This document shows, piece by piece, positions 55,093-63,068 of a stretch of DNA of 64,000 bases. Numbering within the stretch: the stretch's first letter is position 1; each line of letters begins with the position of its first letter. The stretch is from SH-MAG3 sp036374995 (GTDB taxonomy: Bacteria > Gemmatimonadota > Gemmatimonadetes > Longimicrobiales > RSA9), in contig DASUSS010000108.1 in the NCBI GenBank assembly GCA_036374995.1, positions 62,001 to 126,000 of the forward strand, read 5' to 3'. Below the pieces are notes generated by a model, which did not search any database, had not been told where the DNA came from, and was given only the letters and a program-made list of their open reading frames with translations. The translations under genes were made by a program, and so were the position numbers.

Positions 55093-55401
55093 TCATCCCG
55101 CGCCCGCGCTGGTGCGCCCCCGGATCGACGTCGTCGTGGCACCATCGGACGGTGAGGCACCGTGCTCGCGCAGTGCCCGCTCGAGAACGATGTGCAGGCG
55201 CCGCCGCAACTCGAAGATCGACATGGTGAGCAGTGTGCGCTCGGCCGTGCTGCGCGTCTGCCAGCGTACCTCGGGCATGGGGAGCACCGCGCCGTCCGGC
55301 GCCTCGAACACGAGATACCAGCGGCCGTGATGGCGCGGAGTGTCCTCTTCCCTCGCGCTCGCCACCCACGGGCTGCCGCTCTCATCCGTAAACGACCTCA
55401 T
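55093..55401 (-). CDS. Small W-motif protein A
   Basis: The 102-residue protein starts MRSFTDESGSPWVASA. It shares the start pattern M(R/K)xFxDxxGxxW with two neighbours (55398-55634 and 56472-56714). A strand-rich middle (WYLVFEAPDGAVLPMPEVRW) is followed by a helix and a Ser/Thr/Gly-rich tail. The start overlaps the upstream gene's stop by 4 nt. Family and function are unknown; it may be a small cytoplasmic binding domain. Confidence 0.6.
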   Translation of the reverse strand: MRSFTDESGSPWVASAREEDTPRHHGRWYLVFEAPDGAVLPMPEVRWQTRSTAERTLLTMSIFELRRRLHIVLERALREHGASPSDGATTTSIRGRTSAGAG

Positions 55402-55634
55402 CCCTGTCCTTCCTCCTTCGGTTGTGACCGATCGAGCAGCGCCTGCAGCCCGGGATCATCGAGGCCGTCGAGCTCGCGCACCGCGGCATCGTAGGCGGCG
55501 GCGGTGAGCACGGCCTGGCGCACGCCGCGATCGGTATCCGTGACCGGCACGAACAGGGCAACACTCGCGCCCCACGACTCGCGCCCGAGCACGACATCCC
55601 ACTCGAACCCCTCACGATCCCGGAACCGTCTCAT
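55398..55634 (-). CDS. Small W-motif protein B
   Basis: The 78-residue product starts MRRFRDREGFEWDVVLGRES, with the same start pattern as its neighbours. It has a strand-rich first half (VALFVPVTDTDRG) and a helix ending QALLDRSQP. The frame is open far upstream to 56408, but that part is antisense to the TM-helix gene and is rejected; the ATG at 55634 is the likely start. It is coupled to protein A by a 4-nt overlap. Function unknown. Confidence 0.6.
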   Translation of the reverse strand: MRRFRDREGFEWDVVLGRESWGASVALFVPVTDTDRGVRQAVLTAAAYDAAVRELDGLDDPGLQALLDRSQPKEEGQG

Positions 55635-55703
55635 GGTCGCCTCGCCCTTGCGCCGCGGCACCCGAGGTCGCAGCGTTCCAACGCACGCAGCCGACCAGGA
55701 GCC

Positions 55704-56462
55704 ATGCCGGACATGTTCGACACCCTGACGGACCGCCTCGAAGAGGGCATCTTCCAGATCGTGGCGTTCCTGCCGCGCCTCGCCGCCGCGCTCGGCATCC
55801 TGATGGTCGGTCTCGCGATCGCGAAGATGATCGAGCGCGGCACCGATCTGGCCCTGCATCGGATCGGCTTCGACCGCTGGATGCGCGAAGGCGGCGTCAC
55901 GGAGGCACTCGAGCGCGCGGGCACCACGCTGGATCCGTCGTCCGTGATCGCGAAGCTCGTCTTCTGGACGGTGATCCTCCTCGTCATCGTGCTCGCCGCG
56001 AGCGCGCTCAACATTACCGCGGTCAGCGTGCTGTTCGCCGAGCTGCTCGCGTACGTGCCGAACGTCATCGCGGCCGTCATGGTCCTCGTGCTCGGCATCC
56101 TGCTCGGCGAGTTCATCAAGGACCTCGTGCTCGCATCGGCCGGCGGCCTGCCGGGTGGCATCAATCTCGCCCGCGGCGCCAAGGCCGCGATCATCCTGCT
56201 GGCCGTGTTCATGGCGCTCGACCAGCTCGAGATCGCGCAGGACATCGTGCTCGTGTTCTTCATCGCGGTCGTCGGCGCCGCCGCGCTCGCGGCGGGCATT
56301 GCGTTCGGCCTGGGCGGCCGCGAGATCGCGGCTCAGATCGCGCGCGAGTGGTACGAGCGGAACCGGGCGAGCGCGCACCGGCGCCGCGAGGAGCGAGCTC
56401 CCCATCAAACACCGGCGGCGCCGCCGTTTCCGACCACGCCGCCCTCCGACGTCCGCGAATAG
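55704..56462 (+). CDS. TM-helix repeat membrane protein (MscS-like channel relative)
   Basis: The 252-residue protein has about four or five TM helices (about 22-42, 85-105, 115-140, 160-180, 190-215) and an amphipathic, Gly/Ala-rich pattern (VPNVIAAVMVLVLGILLGEFIKDL) typical of the conserved TM-helix repeat near mechanosensitive channels. A short basic-Pro cytoplasmic tail ends it. It lacks the MscS beta domain, so gating is unproven. It lies between the W-motif gene pair and a third W-motif gene on the opposite strand. Confidence 0.75.
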   Translation: MPDMFDTLTDRLEEGIFQIVAFLPRLAAALGILMVGLAIAKMIERGTDLALHRIGFDRWMREGGVTEALERAGTTLDPSSVIAKLVFWTVILLVIVLAASALNITAVSVLFAELLAYVPNVIAAVMVLVLGILLGEFIKDLVLASAGGLPGGINLARGAKAAIILLAVFMALDQLEIAQDIVLVFFIAVVGAAALAAGIAFGLGGREIAAQIAREWYERNRASAHRRREERAPHQTPAAPPFPTTPPSDVRE

Positions 56463-56471
56463 CCGCCCGGC

Positions 56472-56714
56472 TCAGTCGCCCCAGCGCACCCGGATCGGTA
56501 CCCCCTCCTCCAGCGCCTGCGCGAGATCCGCCGGCGTCGCCGCTTCCAGCCAGCCGTGCGGCCGGTAGACCAGCCGCTGCGCCACCGCGCTCGGCCCGCC
56601 CTCGAACACCACCGCCTCCCACCCCGTCCGCGCCCGCACGGCGCCTGCGTCATCGACGGCATCGTGCAGCCGGGCCACCCAGCTCGTGCCGTCCGCCACC
56701 TTGAACACCTTCAT
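56472..56714 (-). CDS. Small W-motif protein C
   Basis: The 80-residue product starts MKVFKVADGTSWVARL, matching the start pattern of the two proteins at 55.1-55.6 kb. It continues with WEAVVFEGGPSAVAQRLVY and ends in RVRWGD. It is convergent with the TM-helix gene, 9 nt from its stop. A GGGGAGGAG stretch lies just upstream. Probably cytoplasmic; unknown function. Confidence 0.6.
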   Translation of the reverse strand: MKVFKVADGTSWVARLHDAVDDAGAVRARTGWEAVVFEGGPSAVAQRLVYRPHGWLEAATPADLAQALEEGVPIRVRWGD

Positions 56715-56786
56715 GGGCTCCTCCCCCAGCCTCAGGGTGAGAGAAAAATGCGTGATGGTCGACGCGTGAACAAGTTCCGGGGTTCG

Positions 56787-57566
56787 CTACAACCCCATGA
56801 TGTTGTACCCGCTGTCCACGTACAGGACCTCGCCGGTGACGCCGCCGGCGAGATCGCTGCACAGGAAGAGCGCAGCGTTGCCGACGTCGCGCTGCGTGAC
56901 ATTGCGACGCAGCGGCGTCTTCTCCTCGACGGCCGTGAGGATGTTCTTGAAGCCGCGGATGCCGGATGCCGCGAGCGTCTTGATGGGGCCGGCGCTGATC
57001 GCGTTGACCCGGATGCCGTCAGGGCCGAGATCGGCGGCGAGATAGCGGACGCTGGCCTCGAGCGCGGCCTTCGCAACGCCCATGACGTTGTAGTTCTGCA
57101 CGACCTTCCCGCTGCCGTAGTACGACATCGTGACAATGTTGCCGCGGCGCGCGGTGAGCAGCGGCGCGGCATGGCGCGCGAGCAGGACGAGCGAGAACAC
57201 GCTGATCTCGTGAGCCGTGAGAAAGCCGGCGCGCGATGTGTCGACGAAGCGGCCCTCGAGGTCCTCCCGGTTGGCGAAAGCGACGGAATGGATCAGGACA
57301 TCGGCGCCGTCCCAGTGCTCGCGGATCTGCGCGAAGCAGCGCTCGACCTGCGCGTCGTCGGTCACGTCGCAGGGCAGGATCAGCTCGGCGCCGACGCTCT
57401 CGGCGAGCGGCCGTACGCGCTTCTCCAGCGCCTCTCCGGCGTAGGTGAAGATGAAGCTGGCGCCGTGCTCGTGCATCGCCTGCGCCATGCCCCAGGCGAT
57501 GCTGCGTTCGTTCGCGACACCGAATACGAGGACGCGCTTGCCCTCGAACAGACGCGTGGGCGTCAT
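56787..57566 (-). CDS. fabI: Enoyl-ACP reductase FabI
   Basis: FabI performs the last reduction in each cycle of type II fatty-acid synthesis with NADH. The 259-residue SDR protein has the divergent FabI nucleotide motif GVANERSIAWGMA, HSVAFANREDL, the catalytic Tyr-x6-Lys (YYGSGKVVQNYNVMGVAKAAL; YNVMGVAK holds the Tyr and Lys) and NAISAGPIKTLAASGI. Length fits. It is cytoplasmic. The downstream neighbour in transcript order is not clear; upstream lies a RAM-domain gene. Confidence 0.95.
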   Translation of the reverse strand: MTPTRLFEGKRVLVFGVANERSIAWGMAQAMHEHGASFIFTYAGEALEKRVRPLAESVGAELILPCDVTDDAQVERCFAQIREHWDGADVLIHSVAFANREDLEGRFVDTSRAGFLTAHEISVFSLVLLARHAAPLLTARRGNIVTMSYYGSGKVVQNYNVMGVAKAALEASVRYLAADLGPDGIRVNAISAGPIKTLAASGIRGFKNILTAVEEKTPLRRNVTQRDVGNAALFLCSDLAGGVTGEVLYVDSGYNIMGL

Positions 57567-57588
57567 GAACCTTCTCCTGTTGTGCAGC

Positions 57589-57864
57589 TCATTCGAAGAT
57601 ATCGAACGCGCCGGCCAGGTCCTTCCGCGAGAATACGCGGAACGCCACGAGCGTGGTCGTGCGCTCGAGCCCTTCCACCAGCGCCAGCTTCTCCGTCACG
57701 ACCTCGGCGATGCGCTCCCACTCGGGCACGCGGATGATCGCCACGAGGTCCCAGTCGCCGGACACCGAATAGACTTCGGCGATCCCCTCGATGTCGGCGA
57801 CTGCGCGGGCCGCGGTCGCAATGTGCTCGCGCTGCGCGCGGATCAGAACGACACCGGCGACCAT
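57589..57864 (-). CDS. Stand-alone Lrp/AsnC ligand-binding (RAM) domain
   Basis: An ACGGAGGACGAGC site precedes the ATG at 57864. The 91-residue protein matches the C-terminal ligand-binding domain of Lrp/AsnC regulators (GVVLIRAQREHIATAARAV, YSVSGDWDLVAIIR, TTTLVAFRVF) and lacks the helix-turn-helix. Such RAM or SMALR proteins may act as small-molecule sensors or modulate full-length Lrp proteins. The frame extends to 58371 upstream, but that part is antisense to the DMT gene. It lies 22 nt before fabI. Confidence 0.85.
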   Translation of the reverse strand: MVAGVVLIRAQREHIATAARAVADIEGIAEVYSVSGDWDLVAIIRVPEWERIAEVVTEKLALVEGLERTTTLVAFRVFSRKDLAGAFDIFE

Positions 57865-58012
57865 GCTCGTCCTCCGTTGCTCCGGGTGCGATCGGGACCG
57901 CGCGAAGGTACGCGCCGCCGCGAGGGCATCGCAAGCAGAAGCCGCTCCGGCACGGAGTGTGATCCGCGCCGGCACTTGCGGCTGCGGCCCCGGCCGGGGA
58001 TCTTCCCGCGCC

Positions 58013-58945
58013 ATGAATGGACGGGACCGGCCGCACGCCGCAGCCACGAAGGCGCACACCGGGCGTGCCCATGCCGCCCTCCTCACGATGGTCCTCATCT
58101 GGGGCATCAACTTCCCCATCGCGAAGGCTGCGCTCGCCGAGCTCGATCCGCTCGCGTTCAACGCACTCCGCTTCCCGCTCGCCGCGCTCGTCGTGCTGCT
58201 CGCACTGCAGCGGCGCGGCGGCTTCACCTGGCCTGCGCGCGGCATGCGACTGCGCGTGCTCGGCCTCGGCGTGCTCGGCAACGTGCTGTACCAGCAGTTC
58301 TTCATCTTCGGCCTCGCGCTGACCCGCGCCGGAACCGCCAGCGTTCTGCTCGCGGGCACGCCCATCATCACCGCTCTGCTGTCCGCCGCCGTCGGTCACG
58401 AGCGCGTCGGCATCCGCACGTGGATCGGCGTGGTCGCCACGTTCGGCGGCATCGCGCTCGTCGTCTTCTCCGGAGCTCCCGCGGAAGCCGGCGGGTCGAG
58501 CCTGCTCGGCGACCTGCTGATGATCGGCGCATCCTTCTCGTGGGCGATATACACGGTCGGCAGCCGCAATCTGATCGAGCGCTACGGCTCCGTGCAGTTC
58601 ACGGCATGGACGCTGTGGACCGGCGCGATCGGACTCTGCCTCATCGGCCTGCCCTCCGTGCTCCGCACCGATCTCGCCGCCGTATCGCCGAGCGCGTGGA
58701 TCGGCGTCGCGTATGCCGGCGCCCTCAGCATCGGCGTCGCGTACCTCATCTGGTACTATGGCGTTCGCCTGATCGGAAACACCCGGACCGCGGCGTACTC
58801 GAACCTCGTCCCCGTGGTCGCGCTCATCGCGGCCTGGCTCCACCTCGGCGAGGTTCCGACGGCCGGGCAGATCGCGGGGGCGGGCGTCATCCTGGCCGGC
58901 ATCACGCTCGCCCAGGTCCGCACGGCCCGCGTGCCGCGCAGCTAG
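58013..58945 (+). CDS. EamA/DMT-family transporter
   Basis: The ATG at 58013 gives 310 residues with about ten TM helices in two EamA repeats (first about 20-150, second about 165-300; LIWGINFPIAKAAL, LLAGTPIITALLSA, GVAYLIWYYGVRLIG). These inner-membrane exporters move metabolites or amino acids by secondary transport. The substrate cannot be inferred. Its TAG (58943-58945) touches the family A palindrome directly. Confidence 0.9.
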   Translation: MNGRDRPHAAATKAHTGRAHAALLTMVLIWGINFPIAKAALAELDPLAFNALRFPLAALVVLLALQRRGGFTWPARGMRLRVLGLGVLGNVLYQQFFIFGLALTRAGTASVLLAGTPIITALLSAAVGHERVGIRTWIGVVATFGGIALVVFSGAPAEAGGSSLLGDLLMIGASFSWAIYTVGSRNLIERYGSVQFTAWTLWTGAIGLCLIGLPSVLRTDLAAVSPSAWIGVAYAGALSIGVAYLIWYYGVRLIGNTRTAAYSNLVPVVALIAAWLHLGEVPTAGQIAGAGVILAGITLAQVRTARVPRS

Positions 58946-59078
58946 CGGACCTGGCACCCCTTTTTCCAGATCGCCCATCCCGACATGGGAAAAGCGGCCG
59001 CGGGGGTGGTGGTGGCGCGTGAAACCGCGACAGTGCCATGCGCCGTTGGGCAATCTGGAAAAAGGGGTGCCAGGTCCG
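58946..59078. repeat. Long palindrome, family A copy 2
   Basis: Arms 58946-58978 and 59046-59078 are 33-nt inverted repeats with 2 mismatches around a 67-nt centre. They start CGGACCTGGCACCCC followed by TTTTT, like the copy at 3974-4102. The element begins immediately (0 nt) after the DMT stop codon. With the G of TAG the terminus reads GCGGACC. Confidence 0.85.
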
Positions 59079-59169
59079 CTTGCGGCTCCATTCGCGCGCG
59101 GCCTACCTTCCGCGGCACGACGGGCGGCCGTACGGACCGCCGCCCGCACACTTTCGGGGAACCTCATTG

Positions 59170-59865
59170 ATGAAGAAGAGCTGTCCTTTCTGGATTCCAT
59201 TGATCCTCGGCGCGGTGCTGGCGCAGCCGGCGAGCGCGCAGCGGATCGATTCGCCGTACCGCTTTCTGGACCACAGCCAGTTCCTGGGCGGATTCGGTGG
59301 CTACACGTGGCTGTCGGACGGACGGATCGGGCTGGGGCCGGAACCGGCGCCGCTGCTGGGCGTCGGCTGGTCGATCCGGGTCTCGGGTCCGTTCGCGGTC
59401 GCGCTGGACATCGGGTACATGCCGACGACGCGCGTGGTTCGCGATACGGCCTTCGTCGCGGCGGACTCGACGTTTCAGCAAACGGGCGAGTCGGACGTGC
59501 GCCTGGTCACCGCGATGGCGAATCTGCGCTTCAACCTCACGGGTGCGCGGACGTGGCACGGTGTGCAGCCGTTCGCACTGCTCGGCGCGGGCGCGGCGGT
59601 CGACTTCGGCGGCGGGTCGGCGGCCGATCTGGCGCTGCAGCCGAACATGCGATTCGACATGGGCACGAGTTTCGCCGGTCAGCTGGGTGCCGGCATCGAC
59701 TGGTTCCCATCGTCGCGCGTGTCCATACGGCTGGATGCACGCAACATGCTGTGGAAGCTCGACGTTCCCGAAGCGTTCCGCCTGACGGACGCGGGTCGTG
59801 AGCTTCCGGGCTCGGAATGGGAGCAGAACTTCGCGCTGGCTGCGGGTCTGTCGATTCATTTCTGA
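59170..59865 (+). CDS. Outer-membrane beta-barrel protein
   Basis: The ATG at 59170 gives a signal peptide (about 1-23, ending ASAQRI) and a 231-residue protein. Alternating amphipathic strands with aromatic ends (GFGGYTWL, GVGWSIRV, VALDIGY, MANLRFNL, QPFALLGAG, GAGIDWF, SIRLDAR, LAAGLSIHF) and a C-terminal Phe indicate a small eight- to ten-stranded outer-membrane barrel of the OmpA/OprF-like fold. Function unknown, possibly structural. A BON-domain gene follows 12 nt after. Confidence 0.8.
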   Translation: MKKSCPFWIPLILGAVLAQPASAQRIDSPYRFLDHSQFLGGFGGYTWLSDGRIGLGPEPAPLLGVGWSIRVSGPFAVALDIGYMPTTRVVRDTAFVAADSTFQQTGESDVRLVTAMANLRFNLTGARTWHGVQPFALLGAGAAVDFGGGSAADLALQPNMRFDMGTSFAGQLGAGIDWFPSSRVSIRLDARNMLWKLDVPEAFRLTDAGRELPGSEWEQNFALAAGLSIHF

Positions 59866-59877
59866 GTGGAGGAAGTC

Positions 59878-60360
59878 ATGGCCGATGATTACGAGGATTT
59901 CTACGACGTCGAATCCATGACGGACGAGGAGATCCAGGCTCTCGTGAGCGAGGAACTGCAGCAGCATCCGGATCTCGATGCGACGCGCCTCGAGCTGACG
60001 GTGTCCGACGGTCACGTGCGGGTTTCGGGGCGCGTCGGCACGGAGGCCGAGCTTCAGATCATCGAGCATGTTCTCACGGACGTGATCGGCCTTCCGGTCA
60101 CGAGTGAGCTGGTGGTGGATGAGCTGGTGCGGGTCGAGCAGCCGGAAGCGGCGGACGATGCGAACACGCGGGTTTACGCGGGCGGCAGTGCACGCGGTGG
60201 CGCGGACCGCACGGAAGACACGGCCGAGCACCTGATGAAGGACACGGCCGCAGAGCAGTACGGCACGGATGACATGGGCGAGGCGATCGAGCGGGGGTAC
60301 ACCTACAATCCTCCGGACAAGCCGGTACAGGAGGGCAGCTGGGGCCGGGAGAACCACTAA
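59878..60360 (+). CDS. BON-domain protein
   Basis: A GGAGGAAG site precedes the ATG at 59878. The 160-residue protein begins with an acidic stretch and a BON-like domain (about 20-85; LVSEELQQHPDLDATRLELTV and VSGRVGTEAELQIIEHVL), then an acidic Gly/Arg-rich tail. BON domains bind phospholipid or peptidoglycan-associated partners in the envelope, but there is no signal peptide here, so it may act inside the cell. It follows the barrel gene and is likely co-transcribed with it. No enzymatic motif is seen. Confidence 0.75.
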   Translation: MADDYEDFYDVESMTDEEIQALVSEELQQHPDLDATRLELTVSDGHVRVSGRVGTEAELQIIEHVLTDVIGLPVTSELVVDELVRVEQPEAADDANTRVYAGGSARGGADRTEDTAEHLMKDTAAEQYGTDDMGEAIERGYTYNPPDKPVQEGSWGRENH

Positions 60361-60376
60361 TCCGACCCTGTACGGG

Positions 60377-60400
60377 AGCGGGTGCCCGTGCGGGCCCGCT
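60377..60400. terminator. GC-rich hairpin between BON and tupA genes
   Basis: AGCGG-GCCC (60377-60381, 60384-60387) pairs with GGGC-CCGCT (60392-60400) with a 2-nt bulge and 4-nt loop. It lies 16 nt after the BON gene stop. There is no T-run. The sequence belongs to the GGGAGCGGG word family also seen at 45760 and 23050. Confidence 0.4.
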
Positions 60401-60425
60401 TCGCGAGCGTGTCCGGACTGCGGCC

Positions 60426-61220
60426 GTGTGCGCCGCCGTGGTGGTCCTGCTCATTGGCTCCTTCCCGCTCGCGTGCGCGCAGCCGCGCGAAGTGATCCTC
60501 GCCTCCACGACGTCGACACTCGATTCCGGTCTGTTCGATGTGCTGCTGCCCGCATTCGAGGAGCAGCACGACGGCGTGAAGGTCAAGGTGATCGCGGTGG
60601 GCAGCGGCGAGGCGATTGCGCTGGGCCGCCACGGCGATGCGGACGTGCTCCTCGTTCATTCGCCACCGGATGAGCTGGCGTTCATGGCCGCCGGCTTCGG
60701 CGAGCGGCGCCTGCCCGTCATGGCCAACGACTTCGTCCTTGCCGGACCGCCGGAGGATCCGGCGCAGATCCGCGGTGAGCGCGATGTGACGGCCGCGCTG
60801 CGCCGGCTGGCCGCGGCGGGAGCGGCGTTCGTATCGCGCGGCGACAGCTCCGGCACGCACCGCCGGGAGCTGGTGCTCTGGAACGAAGCGGGCGTCACGA
60901 CGGACACACGCTCCGATGTCGGACAGGGCATGGGCGAGGCGCTGATGATCGCGTCCGAGCGCGGCGCGTACCTGCTCACGGATCGCGGAACGTTTCTCGC
61001 CCTCTCGCCCAACCTGCAGCTCGAGATCCTCGTGCAGGGTGATCCACGGCTGATCAATCCGTACAGCGTGATCACGGTTCGGGGCGCGCGGAACAGCCGG
61101 GACGCGAACCTGTTCGCGGACTGGCTCGTCTCGCCGGCTGCGGCCGCGTTGATCCGTGACTTCGGGAGTGATCGATTCGGTCAGCCGCTGTTCTTCCCCG
61201 CCGTGGACTCGTCCGACTGA
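60426..61220 (+). CDS. tupA: Tungstate-type ABC transporter substrate-binding protein
   Basis: The first usable start is GTG at 60426, giving 264 residues with a lipoprotein signal (PLAC, 14-17). The mature part has the TupA pattern ASTTSTLDSGLFDVLLPAFE (piece: STTSTLDSGLFD), GSGEAIALGRHGDADVLLVH, SRGDSSGTHRRE and YLLTDRGTF, which form the oxyanion-binding site. It would capture tungstate or molybdate in the periplasm and deliver it to TupBC. Tungstate is favoured by the fdhD gene downstream and by moaC at 29 kb. The start codon is uncertain. Confidence 0.88.
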   Translation: MCAAVVVLLIGSFPLACAQPREVILASTTSTLDSGLFDVLLPAFEEQHDGVKVKVIAVGSGEAIALGRHGDADVLLVHSPPDELAFMAAGFGERRLPVMANDFVLAGPPEDPAQIRGERDVTAALRRLAAAGAAFVSRGDSSGTHRRELVLWNEAGVTTDTRSDVGQGMGEALMIASERGAYLLTDRGTFLALSPNLQLEILVQGDPRLINPYSVITVRGARNSRDANLFADWLVSPAAAALIRDFGSDRFGQPLFFPAVDSSD

Positions 61221-61223
61221 GAC

Positions 61224-61940
61224 ATGGACCTGTTCATCGAGAGCCTGCGCGAGGCCCTGCGGCTCCTGCTCCAGGGGAACCGCTACGTGGTCGATGTCGT
61301 GCTGCTCTCGCTGCGCGTCTCCGGCATCGCGGTGCTGCTCGGTGTCGCACTCGGGCTTCCCGTCGGTGTCACGATCGGCCTGAACCGGTTTCGCGGCCGC
61401 GCGATCGCCGTCGCGCTGATTCATACCGGGTTCGCACTGCCACCGGTGGTCGTCGGCCTGTTCGTCTACATGCTGCTGTCGCGTGCAGGCCCGGCGGGTC
61501 ATCTCGAGCTGCTGTTCACGCCGGCGGCGATGGTGGTGGCACAGGCGGTCCTGGCCGCGCCGTACGTCGCCGGTATCACGCTCGCCGCGGTGCAGGCGGT
61601 CCCCGCCGATGTCCGTCTGCAGGCGCGTGCGCTGGGTGCGTCCGGGCCGCGTGCGCTCTGGATGCACCTGCGGGAGGCGCGGCTCGGCATCGGCGCGGCC
61701 GTGGTTGCGGGTTTCGGCGCGGTGATCTCCGAGGTCGGCGCGGTCATGATGGTCGGCGGCAACATCGCGGGTGAGACGCGGGTCATGACGACCGCGATCG
61801 TACTGGAGACGCGACGCGGCAACTTCGCGACGGCACTCGCGATGGGATTGATCCTGCTGGTCCTCGCGTTCGCCGTGAATCTGCTGCTGACCCGCGCACA
61901 GCAGGGCCGGAGTGCAGCGGTGCAGCGCCGGACATGGTGA
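61224..61940 (+). CDS. tupB: Tungstate-type ABC transporter permease
   Basis: The 238-residue inner-membrane protein has about five TM helices and the EAA loop GASGPRALWMHLREARLGI (about 139-157) that contacts the ATPase. VVLETRRGNFATALAMG near the end is typical of TupB. The gene starts 3 nt after tupA and its stop overlaps tupC by 7 nt. It forms the channel for the oxyanion held by TupA. Confidence 0.93.
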   Translation: MDLFIESLREALRLLLQGNRYVVDVVLLSLRVSGIAVLLGVALGLPVGVTIGLNRFRGRAIAVALIHTGFALPPVVVGLFVYMLLSRAGPAGHLELLFTPAAMVVAQAVLAAPYVAGITLAAVQAVPADVRLQARALGASGPRALWMHLREARLGIGAAVVAGFGAVISEVGAVMMVGGNIAGETRVMTTAIVLETRRGNFATALAMGLILLVLAFAVNLLLTRAQQGRSAAVQRRTW

Positions 61941-63040
61941 GCGCGGCGCCCGTTCTGGAGGCACGCGGGCTCGTGCGGCGCTACGGCGCGCGCACGGTGC
62001 TGGACGTCGAGCAGCTGCACGTGAATCGGGGCGAGGTGGTCGCGATCGTGGGGCCGAACGGCGCGGGGAAATCCACCCTGTTCCGCACGCTGCTGCTGCT
62101 CGAGCGGCCGGATGCCGGAACGGTGCGGCTGGACGGAGTGGCGCTGCGGCACCGGGACCCGCGCGCGCGGGGCAGGATCGCGGGCGTGTTCCAGCGGCCC
62201 GTGCTGTTCAGCGGCAGTGTGCGGGAGAACGTGTCATTCGGCGTGCGGTCGATCGGAATCGATCGTGCCCGCCGTCGTGAGCGGGTGGAGGCCGCGCTCG
62301 CGTGGCTCGGTCTGAGCGCGCTCGCGGCCGCGCCGGTGCACGAGCTCTCAGGGGGCGAGGCGCAGCGCGTGGCGCTCGCGCGCGCACTCGTGCTCGAGCC
62401 GGACGTGCTGCTCCTCGATGAGCCGACGTCCAGCCTCGATGTGACGGTGCGGCGCCGATTCCGGCAGGATCTGGAGCGGGTCGCGCGACAGCGGGCGGGC
62501 AGTGTGATCCTGATCACGCACGATGCACCGGAGGCGTTCGGTCTGGCGGATCGCATCGCGGTCATGCAGGATGGGAGGTTCGTGCAGCTCGGGACTCCGG
62601 ACGACATCGTGCTGCGCCCGGGCACTCCGTTCGTGGCCGAGCTGACCGGTGCGGAGCTGCTGCTGCACGGCGTGGTCGAGGAGCTGGACGACGGCCTCGC
62701 GGCGGTGCGGCTGGCGCCGGGCATGACGGTCTGGGCGGCCGTTCGCACGGACGCCGCGCTGCGGAAGGATGCCAGCGCGGTCGTCGCGTACCGGCCGGAG
62801 GACATCGTGCTGGTGACGGGACGGGCGGAGCCGGACACCAGCGCAGTGAACCGGCTGCCGTGCGTCGTGGACGCGATCGTGGCAGCGGGCGCGCTCGTGC
62901 GCGTCCGGCTGCGCGCCGGACCGGGCCTCGGGATGACGGCGCTGCTGACGCGGCGGAGTGTGGAGTCGCTCGGCATCGCACCGGGCAGCGCGGTGACGGC
63001 CCACCTCAAGGCGACGGCGCTGCACGCGTGGGGCCCGTGA
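61934..63040 (+). CDS. tupC: Tungstate-type ABC transporter ATPase with TOBE-like C-terminus
   Basis: The 368-residue protein has Walker A GPNGAGKST, Q-loop VFQRPVLF, signature ELSGGEAQRVAL, Walker B LLLDEPTSSLD and ITHDAPEA. The extra C-terminal part (about 240-368) looks like a TOBE-type regulatory domain (VVAYRPEDIVLV, VVDAIVAAGALVRVRLRAG) that may sense oxyanion. It would drive TupAB transport and overlaps tupB by 7 nt. Confidence 0.93.
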   Translation: MVSAAPVLEARGLVRRYGARTVLDVEQLHVNRGEVVAIVGPNGAGKSTLFRTLLLLERPDAGTVRLDGVALRHRDPRARGRIAGVFQRPVLFSGSVRENVSFGVRSIGIDRARRRERVEAALAWLGLSALAAAPVHELSGGEAQRVALARALVLEPDVLLLDEPTSSLDVTVRRRFRQDLERVARQRAGSVILITHDAPEAFGLADRIAVMQDGRFVQLGTPDDIVLRPGTPFVAELTGAELLLHGVVEELDDGLAAVRLAPGMTVWAAVRTDAALRKDASAVVAYRPEDIVLVTGRAEPDTSAVNRLPCVVDAIVAAGALVRVRLRAGPGLGMTALLTRRSVESLGIAPGSAVTAHLKATALHAWGP

Positions 63041-63068
63041 CCCTCAGCCACTCTGACAGGGAGACCGG

